From the NCBI GenBank assembly GCA_015665315.1, contig JADFAK010000145.1, positions 1 through 64,000 on the forward strand: a stretch of DNA of 64,000 bases, written 5' to 3'. Source of the DNA: Flavobacteriales bacterium (lineage in GTDB: Bacteria > Bacteroidota > Bacteroidia > Flavobacteriales_D > Sanyastnellaceae). Positions 17,319 to 26,050 of this stretch are shown in pieces (the first letter of the stretch is position 1; every line of letters starts with the position of its first letter). The position numbers were made by a program, and so were the translations under genes. The notes under the pieces are model-generated. The model saw only the letters and a program-made list of their open reading frames with translations, did no database searches and was not told the origin of the DNA.

Positions 17319-19508
17319 TCAACGTGTGAACAAAAGCTCACGTAGTTTTGGCATAGGCCATAACTCATCGTCAATTAACATTTCCAGACTATCGGAGTGT
17401 TCTCTTATCACATCGGTAAGTGGTTTAAGAACATCAGCATACATTTTAGCTCTTTTCTCTAAACTTCCAAGAGAATCTACTTTACGTCTTTGCTCAAGAA
17501 GCTTGTCAACATTTTCCTTGATGCCATTCATGTGATCTGAAATCTTCAAAATAAGCTCAGATTGCATGGAAGAGGCCTTTTTAGCTGTTGTCGTTGGAAA
17601 TACCTCATACATACCTTTCACATTGGTGATCAAGCGGTTCTGATAGTTGATAGCCGTCGGAATAATATGATTCTGGGCAATATCACCACAAACACGTGCT
17701 TCTATCTGTCGGCGCAAGACGTAATCTTCTAACGCTACTTCCAATCTAGACTCGATTTCAGGGGCCGACAAGACATTCAGTGATTCAAATAATTCATGAA
17801 CTTCTTTCTTCTTCCAAACAGCCAAGGCTTCTGGGGTCGTTCTGAAGTTGGACAATCCGCGCTTCTTGGCTTCTTTTACCCAATCATCACTATACCCATC
17901 TCCTTCAAAGATGATCGATTTCGACTCTTTGATGAGCTTTTGAAGTTCTTTGAGGATAGCCTCATCTTTCTTGATACCCGACTTTATACGCTTGTCAACT
18001 GCCTTTTTGAACTCGTTAAGTTGGTTGGCCACTATCGTATTGAGCACTACCATTGAACTCGCGCAATTGGCAGATGAACCAACAGCACGGAACTCAAATT
18101 TATTTCCAGTGAAGGCAAAAGGCGATGTTCTGTTTCGATCGGTGTTATCAAGTAAGATCTGCGGAATACGACCTATTTCAAGCTTCAACTCTGTTTTATC
18201 TTCTGGAGTCATTGTCCCCGCCTTCACGTTCTTTTCGATAGCACTGAGAAGTCCTGACAATTGCGTTCCAATAAAGGCCGACATGATCGCAGGAGGTGCT
18301 TCATTGGCTCCTAATCGGTGGTCATTTCCTGCCGTTGCGATTGCCGCTCGTAAGATATCCGCGTGAACGTGAACTGCTTTGAGTGTATTGATAAAGAAAG
18401 TAAGGAACTGAAGATTGGACTTCGGATTTTTACCTGGCTTGAGTAGGTTTACCCCTGTATCAGTAGCCAAAGCCCAGTTATTGTGCTTTCCAGATCCATT
18501 GAGGCCTTCAAAAGGCTTTTCGTGCAGCAACACTTTGAAGTTGTGCTCACGCCCCACTCGTTCCAAGATATCCATCAACAGTAAGTTGTGGTCATTGGCG
18601 AGGTTCGTTTCTTCAAACATAGGAGCTACCTCAAACTGATTCGGAGCAACTTCGTTGTGACGTGTAGTAACTGGAATTCCAAGGATGTGACATTCGGTCT
18701 CGAAGTGCTTCATGAACTCCATGGCCCTCCGTGGGATAATACCAAAATAGTGATCATCCAATTGCTGACCTTTGGCTGGATTGTGTCCAAACAAAGCCCT
18801 ACCTGTCAAGGCCAAGTCAGGACGAGCCTCGTACAGTGCTCTATCTACTAAAAAGTACTCTTGCTCCCAACCTAGTGTGGCGTGTACTTTCTTAACGTTT
18901 TTGTCGAAATATTGACAAACACTAGTCGCTGCACTATCAACAGCGGTTAATGCTTTCAACAATGGCATCTTGTAGTCAAGAGAGAAACCTGTATACGAGA
19001 TAAAGATCGTCGGAATACAAAGCGTGTTTCCCAAAACGAATGCTGGAGACGAAGGATCCCATAGGGTATATCCACGGGCTTCGAAAGTGTTTCGGATTCC
19101 ACCACTAGGAAAGGATGAGGCATCAGGCTCTTGCTGAATGAGCATGGTTCCTTCAAACTTCTCAATTGCCGTCCCATCTGAAGCTGGCTTGGCAAAGGAA
19201 TCGTGTTTCTCTGCAGTCGACCCAGTTAGTGGTTGAAACCAGTGGGTATAATGCGTCGCTCCCCTTGAAATCGCCCACTCCTTCATGGCCGAAGCAACTT
19301 GATCGGCGATTTTTCGATCGATTCGGGTGCCATTTTCCATAGCATCCGTAACAATTTCCATTGCCTCGTCGGTGAGATACTCACGCATGGCTTTGGCACT
19401 GAATACATTCTGACCATAGAATTCAGATATTCTATTCGATGGTTTCTGATGAAAAAGCGGCTTACGGTTGACCGCGTCTTCCAATGCTTTGAATCTGATT
19501 GTTGCCAT
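17319..19508 (-). CDS. glnN: Glutamine synthetase type III
   Basis: Assimilates ammonium: glutamate + NH3 + ATP to glutamine. 729 residues, the length of GSIII, whereas GSI is about 470. GSIII features seen: THYTHWFQPLTG near 81-92, EGTMLIQQEPDASSFPSGG, GWEQEYFLVD, RHNEVAPNQFEVAP (catalytic centre), HEKPFEGLNGSGKHNNWA, and NRTSPFAFTGNKFEFRA. GSIII forms a dodecamer with the opposite ring orientation to GSI. It is a single-gene unit: promoter 19550-19584, terminator 17268-17294. A pair of phased G-rich repeats lies upstream (19606-19668), probably for nitrogen-dependent control. No adenylylation signature was looked for, as GSIII lacks that site. Confidence 0.95.
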   Translation of the reverse strand: MATIRFKALEDAVNRKPLFHQKPSNRISEFYGQNVFSAKAMREYLTDEAMEIVTDAMENGTRIDRKIADQVASAMKEWAISRGATHYTHWFQPLTGSTAEKHDSFAKPASDGTAIEKFEGTMLIQQEPDASSFPSGGIRNTFEARGYTLWDPSSPAFVLGNTLCIPTIFISYTGFSLDYKMPLLKALTAVDSAATSVCQYFDKNVKKVHATLGWEQEYFLVDRALYEARPDLALTGRALFGHNPAKGQQLDDHYFGIIPRRAMEFMKHFETECHILGIPVTTRHNEVAPNQFEVAPMFEETNLANDHNLLLMDILERVGREHNFKVLLHEKPFEGLNGSGKHNNWALATDTGVNLLKPGKNPKSNLQFLTFFINTLKAVHVHADILRAAIATAGNDHRLGANEAPPAIMSAFIGTQLSGLLSAIEKNVKAGTMTPEDKTELKLEIGRIPQILLDNTDRNRTSPFAFTGNKFEFRAVGSSANCASSMVVLNTIVANQLNEFKKAVDKRIKSGIKKDEAILKELQKLIKESKSIIFEGDGYSDDWVKEAKKRGLSNFRTTPEALAVWKKKEVHELFESLNVLSAPEIESRLEVALEDYVLRRQIEARVCGDIAQNHIIPTAINYQNRLITNVKGMYEVFPTTTAKKASSMQSELILKISDHMNGIKENVDKLLEQRRKVDSLGSLEKRAKMYADVLKPLTDVIREHSDSLEMLIDDELWPMPKLRELLFTR

Positions 19509-19549
19509 TGTACTCTTTAATTTCAGAGAATTAATAATTGATAACGCGG

Positions 19550-19584
19550 CAAAATTAGCCTTTTACTCGATTTTCACGCTCAAA
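19550..19584 (-). promoter_or_regulatory. Promoter of glnN
   Basis: Minus-strand TTTG at 19581-19584, 23-nt spacer, TAATTTTG at 19550-19557. The spacer is at the upper limit of the usual range, which fits an activator-dependent promoter. Expected leader about 35 nt to the ATG at 19508. Confidence 0.6.
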
Positions 19585-19605
19585 TAATACATTTTTTATA
19601 AACAC

Positions 19606-19668
19606 CCCCTCTTTTTCATCGTGACAACCCAATATTATTAACTTTTCTCGCGTCGAACCCCTATTTTT
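19606..19668 (-). promoter_or_regulatory. Two G-rich direct repeats upstream of glnN, 52 nt apart
   Basis: On the minus strand AAAAATAGGGG (19658-19668) and AAAAAGAGGGG (19606-19616) differ at one base and are offset by 52 nt, about five helical turns. The distal copy is also half of an imperfect palindrome CCCCT-N7-AGGGG (19658-19674). The proximal copy ends about 20 nt upstream of the -33 element. They look like binding sites for an activator of glnN; the protein is unknown. The rest of 19669-19773 shows nothing I can name. Confidence 0.45.
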
Positions 19669-19773
19669 AAGGGGGCAAATCATTATGAACTGAAATTATC
19701 ACCTAGAAACTTAACTGATTGTAGGCGCCTGTCCTATATACACGTATCACCATTTGCCGAATGGCTAAAAAAA

Positions 19774-19798
19774 AAAGCACCCCAAAACGAGGTGCTTT
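19774..19798 (-). terminator. Rho-independent terminator of the glycosyltransferase/PNGase operon
   Basis: 8-bp stem AAAGCACC / GGTGCTTT with a 9-nt loop; on the minus strand it continues into a run of about ten T. It lies 21 nt after the stop of the PNGase F-like gene. Confidence 0.88.
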
Positions 19799-19819
19799 AA
19801 TTTTTCGAACAGGAAAGGA

Positions 19820-22800
19820 TTAGTGCGACACAACCACCGTTTCATTGGAAACTTGTGTCCCGTCGCTTACCTTAATATAGTACAGACCGTTATTTACGTC
19901 ACTAAGATCGAGAGACTCGAGTAAATAGCTGCCATTCGATTTAAACCTATTTTGCTTCACCAAGCGACCGTTGGTATCAAACACACGAACCTCAACATTT
20001 TGTCCGAAGCCTTGCAGTTTTAAGAAAAATTCTCCTGTGCTTGGATTGGGGTAAACTACTGCTGAGACTTTCTTCTCTGGCAATTCCTCGGTCGAAACGA
20101 TGTCGGTTTTCCAGTAGAAATAGTGATTGATCTCCTTCCCGAAATTAGGTTGGAATGTCTCCAAAATCGAACTACCCACTTTCTTCAAACGCATAGATCC
20201 ATTGCCATCGTTGTTGGCGAAAAACGACAAACCATCGTCATCACTGTCTTCCAAATGAAACAGATAACACCCTCCGCTCAACTGGATCGTATCACGGTAA
20301 GCCGTCTGCGCTTCACTAAAATCATCACGGCCGTACACTTCATTGCCATCCATATCATAGATCGTATACGACGTTTCCCAATAAGCTTGATTCGTCGTGT
20401 GCCATAAGATTAGGCGATTATCATCGTCGTCTCCTTCGCCGTAGGTGTACATTGGCGGACGAACAAACTGACTTGACGAACTATTGTTGCTTGGGTTTTG
20501 GTCGGTTGTACCATTTGGAGCCGCTACCGAAATCTCAAAAGTCTCTATCTCATCTTCGATGCCTTCCCAGAGCACAGGATTGCTGTATTCCAACTCGACG
20601 ACAATGCTCTCAAGCGGTGCCAAGGTCCCGGTCCACACATAGGACTCCATCTCGCTTCCTGTCACGCCATACGTAAAGGTACAGCTAGTAAGTGTTTCGG
20701 AGCCGTTGTTGCGAATTCGGACTTCTGGCTTGTTGCAAATTGGGTTTACACGGCTATTGAGTTTAAATGTACTTGGAGAAATGATCTCGGTAATTTCTAC
20801 GTCATGTGTGTAATTGAAATCACCATACGTAAACATGTAAGCTTCGAACACATAGTTTCCATAAGGGTCTTCTTGGATGTCGTAATCAAGACTTATTTGT
20901 CCGTCACCAACCCAAGGAGTTACTTCAAATTCATACAATCGGCCAGGCGCACCGGGGCACCATCCCGCGCGATCGTAGATCCAGGTTCCACCTTGGGGGT
21001 AGAGTGGATTATCGGCACACTCTTGCATGATTTGCCATTGCCATTCGGCATCACCGTTTACTTTGAGGCTATGGATATTGTTGCAAAATTCAGCGCAATT
21101 GGCACCCGACCCAAATCCATGTCCTGTAGTTGTTGCTGTTACTTTGGCCATTACATCGCCCTCTTCAAAAGTCAATGTTTTTTCTTCGATGGTGGTATTC
21201 CAGTTGTTCAATCCCCAGTTTCCATTCCACAGTTTTTCAACTCGATTCACATCTCGTGTAGGTTCTCCTTCAATGAAAAGGAATTTTAGATCCAACAATT
21301 CTTGCCAGTTTCCACATTGCAGATCAACTGAATCATGGAGGAAAGGCTCCCAGTCGGTCACGTCGTACACCCACGTCCAACCATCGTCATCGAGTGATAG
21401 CTGAATACCGTAAGGAGTAATGTACCTTCCTAATTCATAGCGATCGACCACTTCGTAAGGTGGCTGGAAATACTGCAATATGGTATTGAAATACGCTTGT
21501 CCCCCATCTTCGAGGGTCGAATCAATGACCTCACCGTCGGCGTTGAAAACATAACTATAACCCTCCGGATATTGGTAGCTAATATTGTCGATAACCACTT
21601 GGTTTCCATCAACCACCCATTCGCTCAAAGAAATTGGCGCAATCGGAATTTCAACCTCCAATACATCCGAAATTTCTTCAATGACAAAATCTCCTTGAAC
21701 AAAAATCACATTCGGACGAACCGACGAAATGGTGAAATTTTTGAATAATTCATCGGCATGGTACTTCAGGAGATTCGGACTACCATGTTGAATGCCGTTT
21801 AATCCTTGTCCGCTCATATCTTCAATCGCCTCTCCATTGTCGCCATTGAATTGGTAGTATACGTTTAGATCATTCCAGAAAGGGTGGGTATCGTTCAAAT
21901 CCTGGTACATCCAATCGGCGATTGTCTCTTCATCGAGTTCGACTGACCAGAGGCGAAATTCATCGAGTGAGCCATCGTAATAATTCGACCAACCGGTTGC
22001 TGCTCCGATAGAAAACTTCACGATGTCCTCCATAGGATTGTCTTTATCAGTCCCCGAATGCCAAAGCTCTCCATTTAGGAAGATCTTCATCGAACCAGTA
22101 GCCGTGTTCTTGGTGAAAGCCCAATGGTTCCATTCACCCTCGTAGTTTGAGTTAACTGCTAGTTTATCAATTCGATCATAGCCTCCATCTTGGCCTGCAT
22201 CCCAGTACACTCGTCCATTGCTCCATGGCAAGTGCGAATTGAGGACGCGTGCATTGGCCGAGTTGACACCTTCGAATATCGTGCTGTTCTCTGGTTGAAG
22301 CTCAGCATCACCATTCAACCAAAACGAAATGGTTATTTGTTCACCAATGTTACTCAACGCCTCGGCTGGAACTTTTACTTCATCGAACCATTCGAAATCA
22401 ACATAACCATCAAATGCGTCTGAATGGACAGCAGCATCAAATCCCGCTTCACCTGCCATGACAGGATTGTCATTTCCACTGGCGACATTTTCATTTGAAA
22501 TTTCGATGGCAAGGTTTGAACTACCATCCCATGTATAAGGAGTGGCAAACTGAAATTCTTGCAATCCGGCTGCATCAATTCCAAGCGACCAGGCGTAGAC
22601 ATCGGTCCATCCTTGGGCAAGGAACCTATTCAGCGAATCGGCCGTCGTATGTTGCAACTTCAGCTTTAGCCATTCCAGTTCGGAACCAGTCTGACTAACA
22701 TCCAACTTAATCGAACCGATATCACCGGCTACCATTCCCAAATCTATCAATTCAGTCGCTCGCCATAGGTATTGAGAACGCGACAATTTCTCCCCTGATC

Positions 22801-23311
22801 GAAGTGGAAAAGCCGACTCCAGTTCACCAAGAGTCGAATTGTATTCTACGACATTTTCAGAAGAAGTAAGCTGGCCACTAAACAGATTGAACTGCTGAAT
22901 ATTGAAGTAAGGATTATTGGCAAACGCCAGAGTATCAAATGGCTGATTGTTCGCAAGATATTGCGGATGTTCCACCAAATTTGAATCCAAGACCCCTGTA
23001 TGATCGAATAGGTAATTGTAGCTCAAGTAATCCCACTCACCACATGGGTAACCTAAATTTCCTGCTGTTCCATCACTGAAACACTTGAGCGTATGATACA
23101 TGAGTATTTTTTGATACTTCGTCCCATCATCAGCTGGAAAATCGAACCATCTCCTTCCTGGATTATCATAAGCAGTAGCAGGATTGTTTTGTTCCTCCCA
23201 GGTGTATGTTTGTACGATTAGGGTGTCACCGGGATCGGCGCTAGCTTCAAATAGTAGACTGGCAAATAGTACGGTTATGATCAGGCATAACCAGCAAGTT
23301 AATTTTCGCAT
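19820..23311 (-). CDS. Secreted PNGase F-like N-glycanase with LamG insert and T9SS sorting domain
   Basis: 1163 residues from the ATG at 23311, which begins a clear signal peptide (MRKLTCWLCLIITVLFASLL). The first beta-sandwich segment (about 40-110) contains FPADDGTKYQKI and CGEWDYLSYNY, matching FPAD and CDEWDRYANVY of Flavobacterium PNGase F, which hydrolyses the GlcNAc-Asn bond of N-glycoproteins. After a long insertion with a LamG/jelly-roll domain (about 290-510) the PNGase F pattern resumes: YELGRYITPYG, VYDVTDW, CAEFCNNIHSL and YDRAGWCPG. The catalytic Asp (in GEWD) and the second acidic residue (in CAEFC) are kept; the third acidic residue (in ETW of PNGase F) is not evident. A T9SS type A sorting domain with VYPNPSTGEF ends the protein. 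Family assignment is from remembered PNGase F sequence. Confidence 0.8.
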   Translation of the reverse strand: MRKLTCWLCLIITVLFASLLFEASADPGDTLIVQTYTWEEQNNPATAYDNPGRRWFDFPADDGTKYQKILMYHTLKCFSDGTAGNLGYPCGEWDYLSYNYLFDHTGVLDSNLVEHPQYLANNQPFDTLAFANNPYFNIQQFNLFSGQLTSSENVVEYNSTLGELESAFPLRSGEKLSRSQYLWRATELIDLGMVAGDIGSIKLDVSQTGSELEWLKLKLQHTTADSLNRFLAQGWTDVYAWSLGIDAAGLQEFQFATPYTWDGSSNLAIEISNENVASGNDNPVMAGEAGFDAAVHSDAFDGYVDFEWFDEVKVPAEALSNIGEQITISFWLNGDAELQPENSTIFEGVNSANARVLNSHLPWSNGRVYWDAGQDGGYDRIDKLAVNSNYEGEWNHWAFTKNTATGSMKIFLNGELWHSGTDKDNPMEDIVKFSIGAATGWSNYYDGSLDEFRLWSVELDEETIADWMYQDLNDTHPFWNDLNVYYQFNGDNGEAIEDMSGQGLNGIQHGSPNLLKYHADELFKNFTISSVRPNVIFVQGDFVIEEISDVLEVEIPIAPISLSEWVVDGNQVVIDNISYQYPEGYSYVFNADGEVIDSTLEDGGQAYFNTILQYFQPPYEVVDRYELGRYITPYGIQLSLDDDGWTWVYDVTDWEPFLHDSVDLQCGNWQELLDLKFLFIEGEPTRDVNRVEKLWNGNWGLNNWNTTIEEKTLTFEEGDVMAKVTATTTGHGFGSGANCAEFCNNIHSLKVNGDAEWQWQIMQECADNPLYPQGGTWIYDRAGWCPGAPGRLYEFEVTPWVGDGQISLDYDIQEDPYGNYVFEAYMFTYGDFNYTHDVEITEIISPSTFKLNSRVNPICNKPEVRIRNNGSETLTSCTFTYGVTGSEMESYVWTGTLAPLESIVVELEYSNPVLWEGIEDEIETFEISVAAPNGTTDQNPSNNSSSSQFVRPPMYTYGEGDDDDNRLILWHTTNQAYWETSYTIYDMDGNEVYGRDDFSEAQTAYRDTIQLSGGCYLFHLEDSDDDGLSFFANNDGNGSMRLKKVGSSILETFQPNFGKEINHYFYWKTDIVSTEELPEKKVSAVVYPNPSTGEFFLKLQGFGQNVEVRVFDTNGRLVKQNRFKSNGSYLLESLDLSDVNNGLYYIKVSDGTQVSNETVVVSH

Positions 23312-23439
23312 TGGTTTGGATTTAAAGCCGAAAAATACGCAAAGTCTGCCGGAACCCCCAGACCTCATTTGTCATCATATTGTAGTTCTTTCGAAGGCAT
23401 TCGAGAATCGACAGTCCTCCACTAAGGACATTCAGCTTT

Positions 23440-24726
23440 CTATTCACCTACATATCGAACGCGCCAAATCATATTCCCAGCGTCATCGGCCACGAGCATT
23501 GACCCATCCGACAATAGGGTGAGAGCGCTTGGGTTTCCGTGTGTGTTTTGCTTGGGCGAGTCGTCCAGAAACCCCGTCATGAATGGAATAGGATCACCCG
23601 CAGGCACACCATTTTCAAACGGAATGTACACCACTTCATACCCAGCCAATTCCGACCGATTCCATGAACCATGCTCGGCAACGAAAGCTCCTTGGCTCCA
23701 CTCGGCTGGAAAATTATCACCTTGGTAGAACAACAAATCTCTCGCTTCAACATGGGCACCCAGGGAATACATGGGAGTTTTAATATCTTGCTCTATCACT
23801 GGGATTTCGGCGTGTCTTGGATCGACATGTGAACCCCAATAGTACCAAGGCCAGCCGTAGAAATCACCGTATTCAACCTTCGTCAAATAATCAGGCACGA
23901 GATTATCACCGAGATCCTTTCGCTCACTCACCACGGCCCATAAATCTCCTGTCGCAGGCTCGAAATCAAGACCTACGGGATTGCGCATACCATGAGCGAA
24001 AAACTCCTTTTTGCCGGTTTTGAGATTCACCCTTAGTATAGCTGCGCGGCCTTGTTCATCTTCCTGACCAGCGGGATCAATCATGGCATCGGTTAATGAT
24101 CCGACGGTCGCAAATAAGTATTCCCCACCTTTATCGAGCACAATATTTCGCATCCAGTTTCCATTGTATCCACCGCCGGGCAAGTCCGTTAGCGTCTTTT
24201 TTTGCACTAGCGTGGTTTGGCCTTCGGCAAATGTTGATTCGTAGATTCTATAACTATCAGCCACATAAATCGCAGAATCCGTGTGGGCCATTCCACAAAC
24301 ACCGACTAGGTCTCGCGAAAAAATCCGTTGTGCCTCGGCATAGCCATCTTGGTCTAGATCCTTGGTGTGTATGACTTGATTAAGCCCCTCCACTTTGGTT
24401 TTTTCTAACTGTCTAATTCCAGATTGTGCTACCAAGACACTCCCATCGCTCAAGGTGTGAAGCCACAGCGGACTGTCGATTCCTTTGATATATGGGCTCA
24501 CTTCAAAACCTATTGGTACTTGGGGCATTTCTCCTGGCTGCCAGCCGATACATGTGGGGATTTGGACCGAGATTTCTGTAGCGAATGGCGCGGGAAGTTG
24601 GACCGACGAGCCCACGGGGTTTGGTTCTAGGCCGACCTGCTTTTTCGGCTGGTCACATGACATGAATAATACGGTCAGGACCGCGAAGGCAAAACTATTG
24701 TTCAACTTGAAGCTCATTGTTTTCAT
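23440..24726 (-). CDS. PQQ-type sugar dehydrogenase lipoprotein (sorbosone dehydrogenase-like)
   Basis: About 428 residues. The N-terminus has a lipobox (VLFMSC) after a hydrophobic stretch, so it is likely a lipoprotein. The rest is a six-bladed propeller of the glucose/sorbosone dehydrogenase family: SVLVAQSG, VCGMAHTD, HGMRNPVGLDFEP, YGWPWYYWGSHVD, and ALTLLSDGSMLVADDAGN. Members oxidise sugars or aldoses with PQQ in the periplasm; substrate unknown and PQQ dependence is not proven. ATG codons at 24738, 24726 and 24717 are all possible; the coding region overlaps the end of the GT-C gene upstream, so it belongs to the glycosyltransferase operon. Confidence 0.75.
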   Translation of the reverse strand: MKTMSFKLNNSFAFAVLTVLFMSCDQPKKQVGLEPNPVGSSVQLPAPFATEISVQIPTCIGWQPGEMPQVPIGFEVSPYIKGIDSPLWLHTLSDGSVLVAQSGIRQLEKTKVEGLNQVIHTKDLDQDGYAEAQRIFSRDLVGVCGMAHTDSAIYVADSYRIYESTFAEGQTTLVQKKTLTDLPGGGYNGNWMRNIVLDKGGEYLFATVGSLTDAMIDPAGQEDEQGRAAILRVNLKTGKKEFFAHGMRNPVGLDFEPATGDLWAVVSERKDLGDNLVPDYLTKVEYGDFYGWPWYYWGSHVDPRHAEIPVIEQDIKTPMYSLGAHVEARDLLFYQGDNFPAEWSQGAFVAEHGSWNRSELAGYEVVYIPFENGVPAGDPIPFMTGFLDDSPKQNTHGNPSALTLLSDGSMLVADDAGNMIWRVRYVGE

Positions 24727-26050
24727 TTGTGAGCACATCCATTTGCATGAATTGCCAAATCCTTTTTTCAAAAACCATTGCTAAGATCAACAAAAGGTAC
24801 TCTATTCCAATGAACCAATAGTGCTCCTGAAAGCCCCCACCCCAGTAATGGCTGTAGGACAAAATGATCAACAACGACCAAGTAATTGGGAAGAACCAAC
24901 GGGATAGGACGCCCAAGCCCACCACTGTAATCATGTACCACGGATGCACCGTCGTCGCCATCATGTAGTAGATTAACAGTCCGACCACGATTTTCGAGAG
25001 GAAATCGGCCCGAAGGAATTTTGGCTGGAAAGCGAGAACCAGTAGGCCAAGCCCCGTAATTAGTGATAAAACAGGACCTGCCGATTGAATGATGTTGTAG
25101 CCCATGACGGCAAACCCCACCTCGCGCACTAAGTAGTAGACGCTTGCATTGAACTCAAAACTTTGGAAATAGAGATCGACCGAAGAGGCGAATTTCTCAA
25201 CGAGCTCCATGGAAAGAAAAGGCAGAAATGTGATCAAAGCGGTGAGGCCAACTAAAGGCGCCCAGGCCAACCACTTTTTCCATCCCCAGTGGTAGAAGAA
25301 AAAAGGCACCAGGATAAGCGGAATCAATTTAGTGCTCACTCCAAGTCCCAGCGCAATGGCCGAAAAGACCAGCTTCTCTTTGAGAGCCAAGAAAATCGCA
25401 AGGAGAATAAAAAACAGCATCAGTCCTTCAAAGTGCAGGTTGCCCACAGTTTCCACGATTACCAAGGGATTCCAGGCATACCATAAAATCCATCGCGCCG
25501 ACCTTTTCAGGTGCACCAAAATTTTGGCCATGAGCATCATTACGCCGATCTCTGCTAACAGGAGAATAAAGCGCATCCAGAATATCGAACCTGCAATTGA
25601 ATCGCCGCCAAGAAAAGCTCCAATAGCGTAAACTAACTGACTCACAGGAGGATAAACCGTAAAATAGTTCTTGGAATTGAGTCCGTTGTACAGCTCTTGC
25701 GTTAGGCCGATATCTGTGATTTCAGGGGCCCCGATGAGGACCGCAGGCAAGTGGAGATATGGATTTTCTCCGGCCAATAAAATTCGTCCGTCCCAGACAA
25801 ACCTAAAAAAGTCATCGCTTAGTTCGGGAGACGAGAGGAGCAGGCTCAATCGAAAAAGCACTCCAATCGTAATTATTTGTTTGATTTTTAAGCCGTTGGC
25901 AAATGACTTGGCAGTTGTAAGCAATGCAAACAGGAGAATAAATGTACCTAGCAGAAGTGGAAATTGGTCTCGCGTGAGTCCGTAACCGAGAAAGCAATAC
26001 CCCGCGTAGCTCAGGGAGATGAAGATTAACTTTTTCCAAGCATCTGCCAT
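24695..26050 (-). CDS. GT-C fold polyprenyl-phosphate-sugar glycosyltransferase (mannosyltransferase-like)
   Basis: 451 residues with about ten membrane helices. The first periplasmic loop has the acidic motif SDDFFRFVWDGR followed by GENPYLHLP, the signature of the GT87/PMT-like group annotated as mannosyltransferases in Bacteroidota; the Asp pair is the likely catalytic/metal site. Such enzymes take sugar from polyprenyl-phosphate donors on the periplasmic side. The ATG at 26050 shares one base with the stop of the upstream GT2 gene (TGATG), indicating translational coupling. With the DPM1-like enzyme encoded two genes upstream, it could form a donor-synthase/transferase pair. Acceptor unknown. 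Confidence 0.78.
   Translation of the reverse strand: MADAWKKLIFISLSYAGYCFLGYGLTRDQFPLLLGTFILLFALLTTAKSFANGLKIKQIITIGVLFRLSLLLSSPELSDDFFRFVWDGRILLAGENPYLHLPAVLIGAPEITDIGLTQELYNGLNSKNYFTVYPPVSQLVYAIGAFLGGDSIAGSIFWMRFILLLAEIGVMMLMAKILVHLKRSARWILWYAWNPLVIVETVGNLHFEGLMLFFILLAIFLALKEKLVFSAIALGLGVSTKLIPLILVPFFFYHWGWKKWLAWAPLVGLTALITFLPFLSMELVEKFASSVDLYFQSFEFNASVYYLVREVGFAVMGYNIIQSAGPVLSLITGLGLLVLAFQPKFLRADFLSKIVVGLLIYYMMATTVHPWYMITVVGLGVLSRWFFPITWSLLIILSYSHYWGGGFQEHYWFIGIEYLLLILAMVFEKRIWQFMQMDVLTNENNELQVEQ

Noticed and set aside
17080-17322. 80-codon frame between the PorE-like gene and glnN
   Set aside because: It runs through the glnN terminator hairpin and overlaps the glnN stop; composition is not protein-like and there is no family match I recognise.
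20498-21289. 263-codon plus-strand frame opposite the PNGase F-like gene
   Set aside because: Shadow of the coding strand; its protein is rich in Cys, His, Ser and Ile without a domain, while the minus strand has clear PNGase F motifs.
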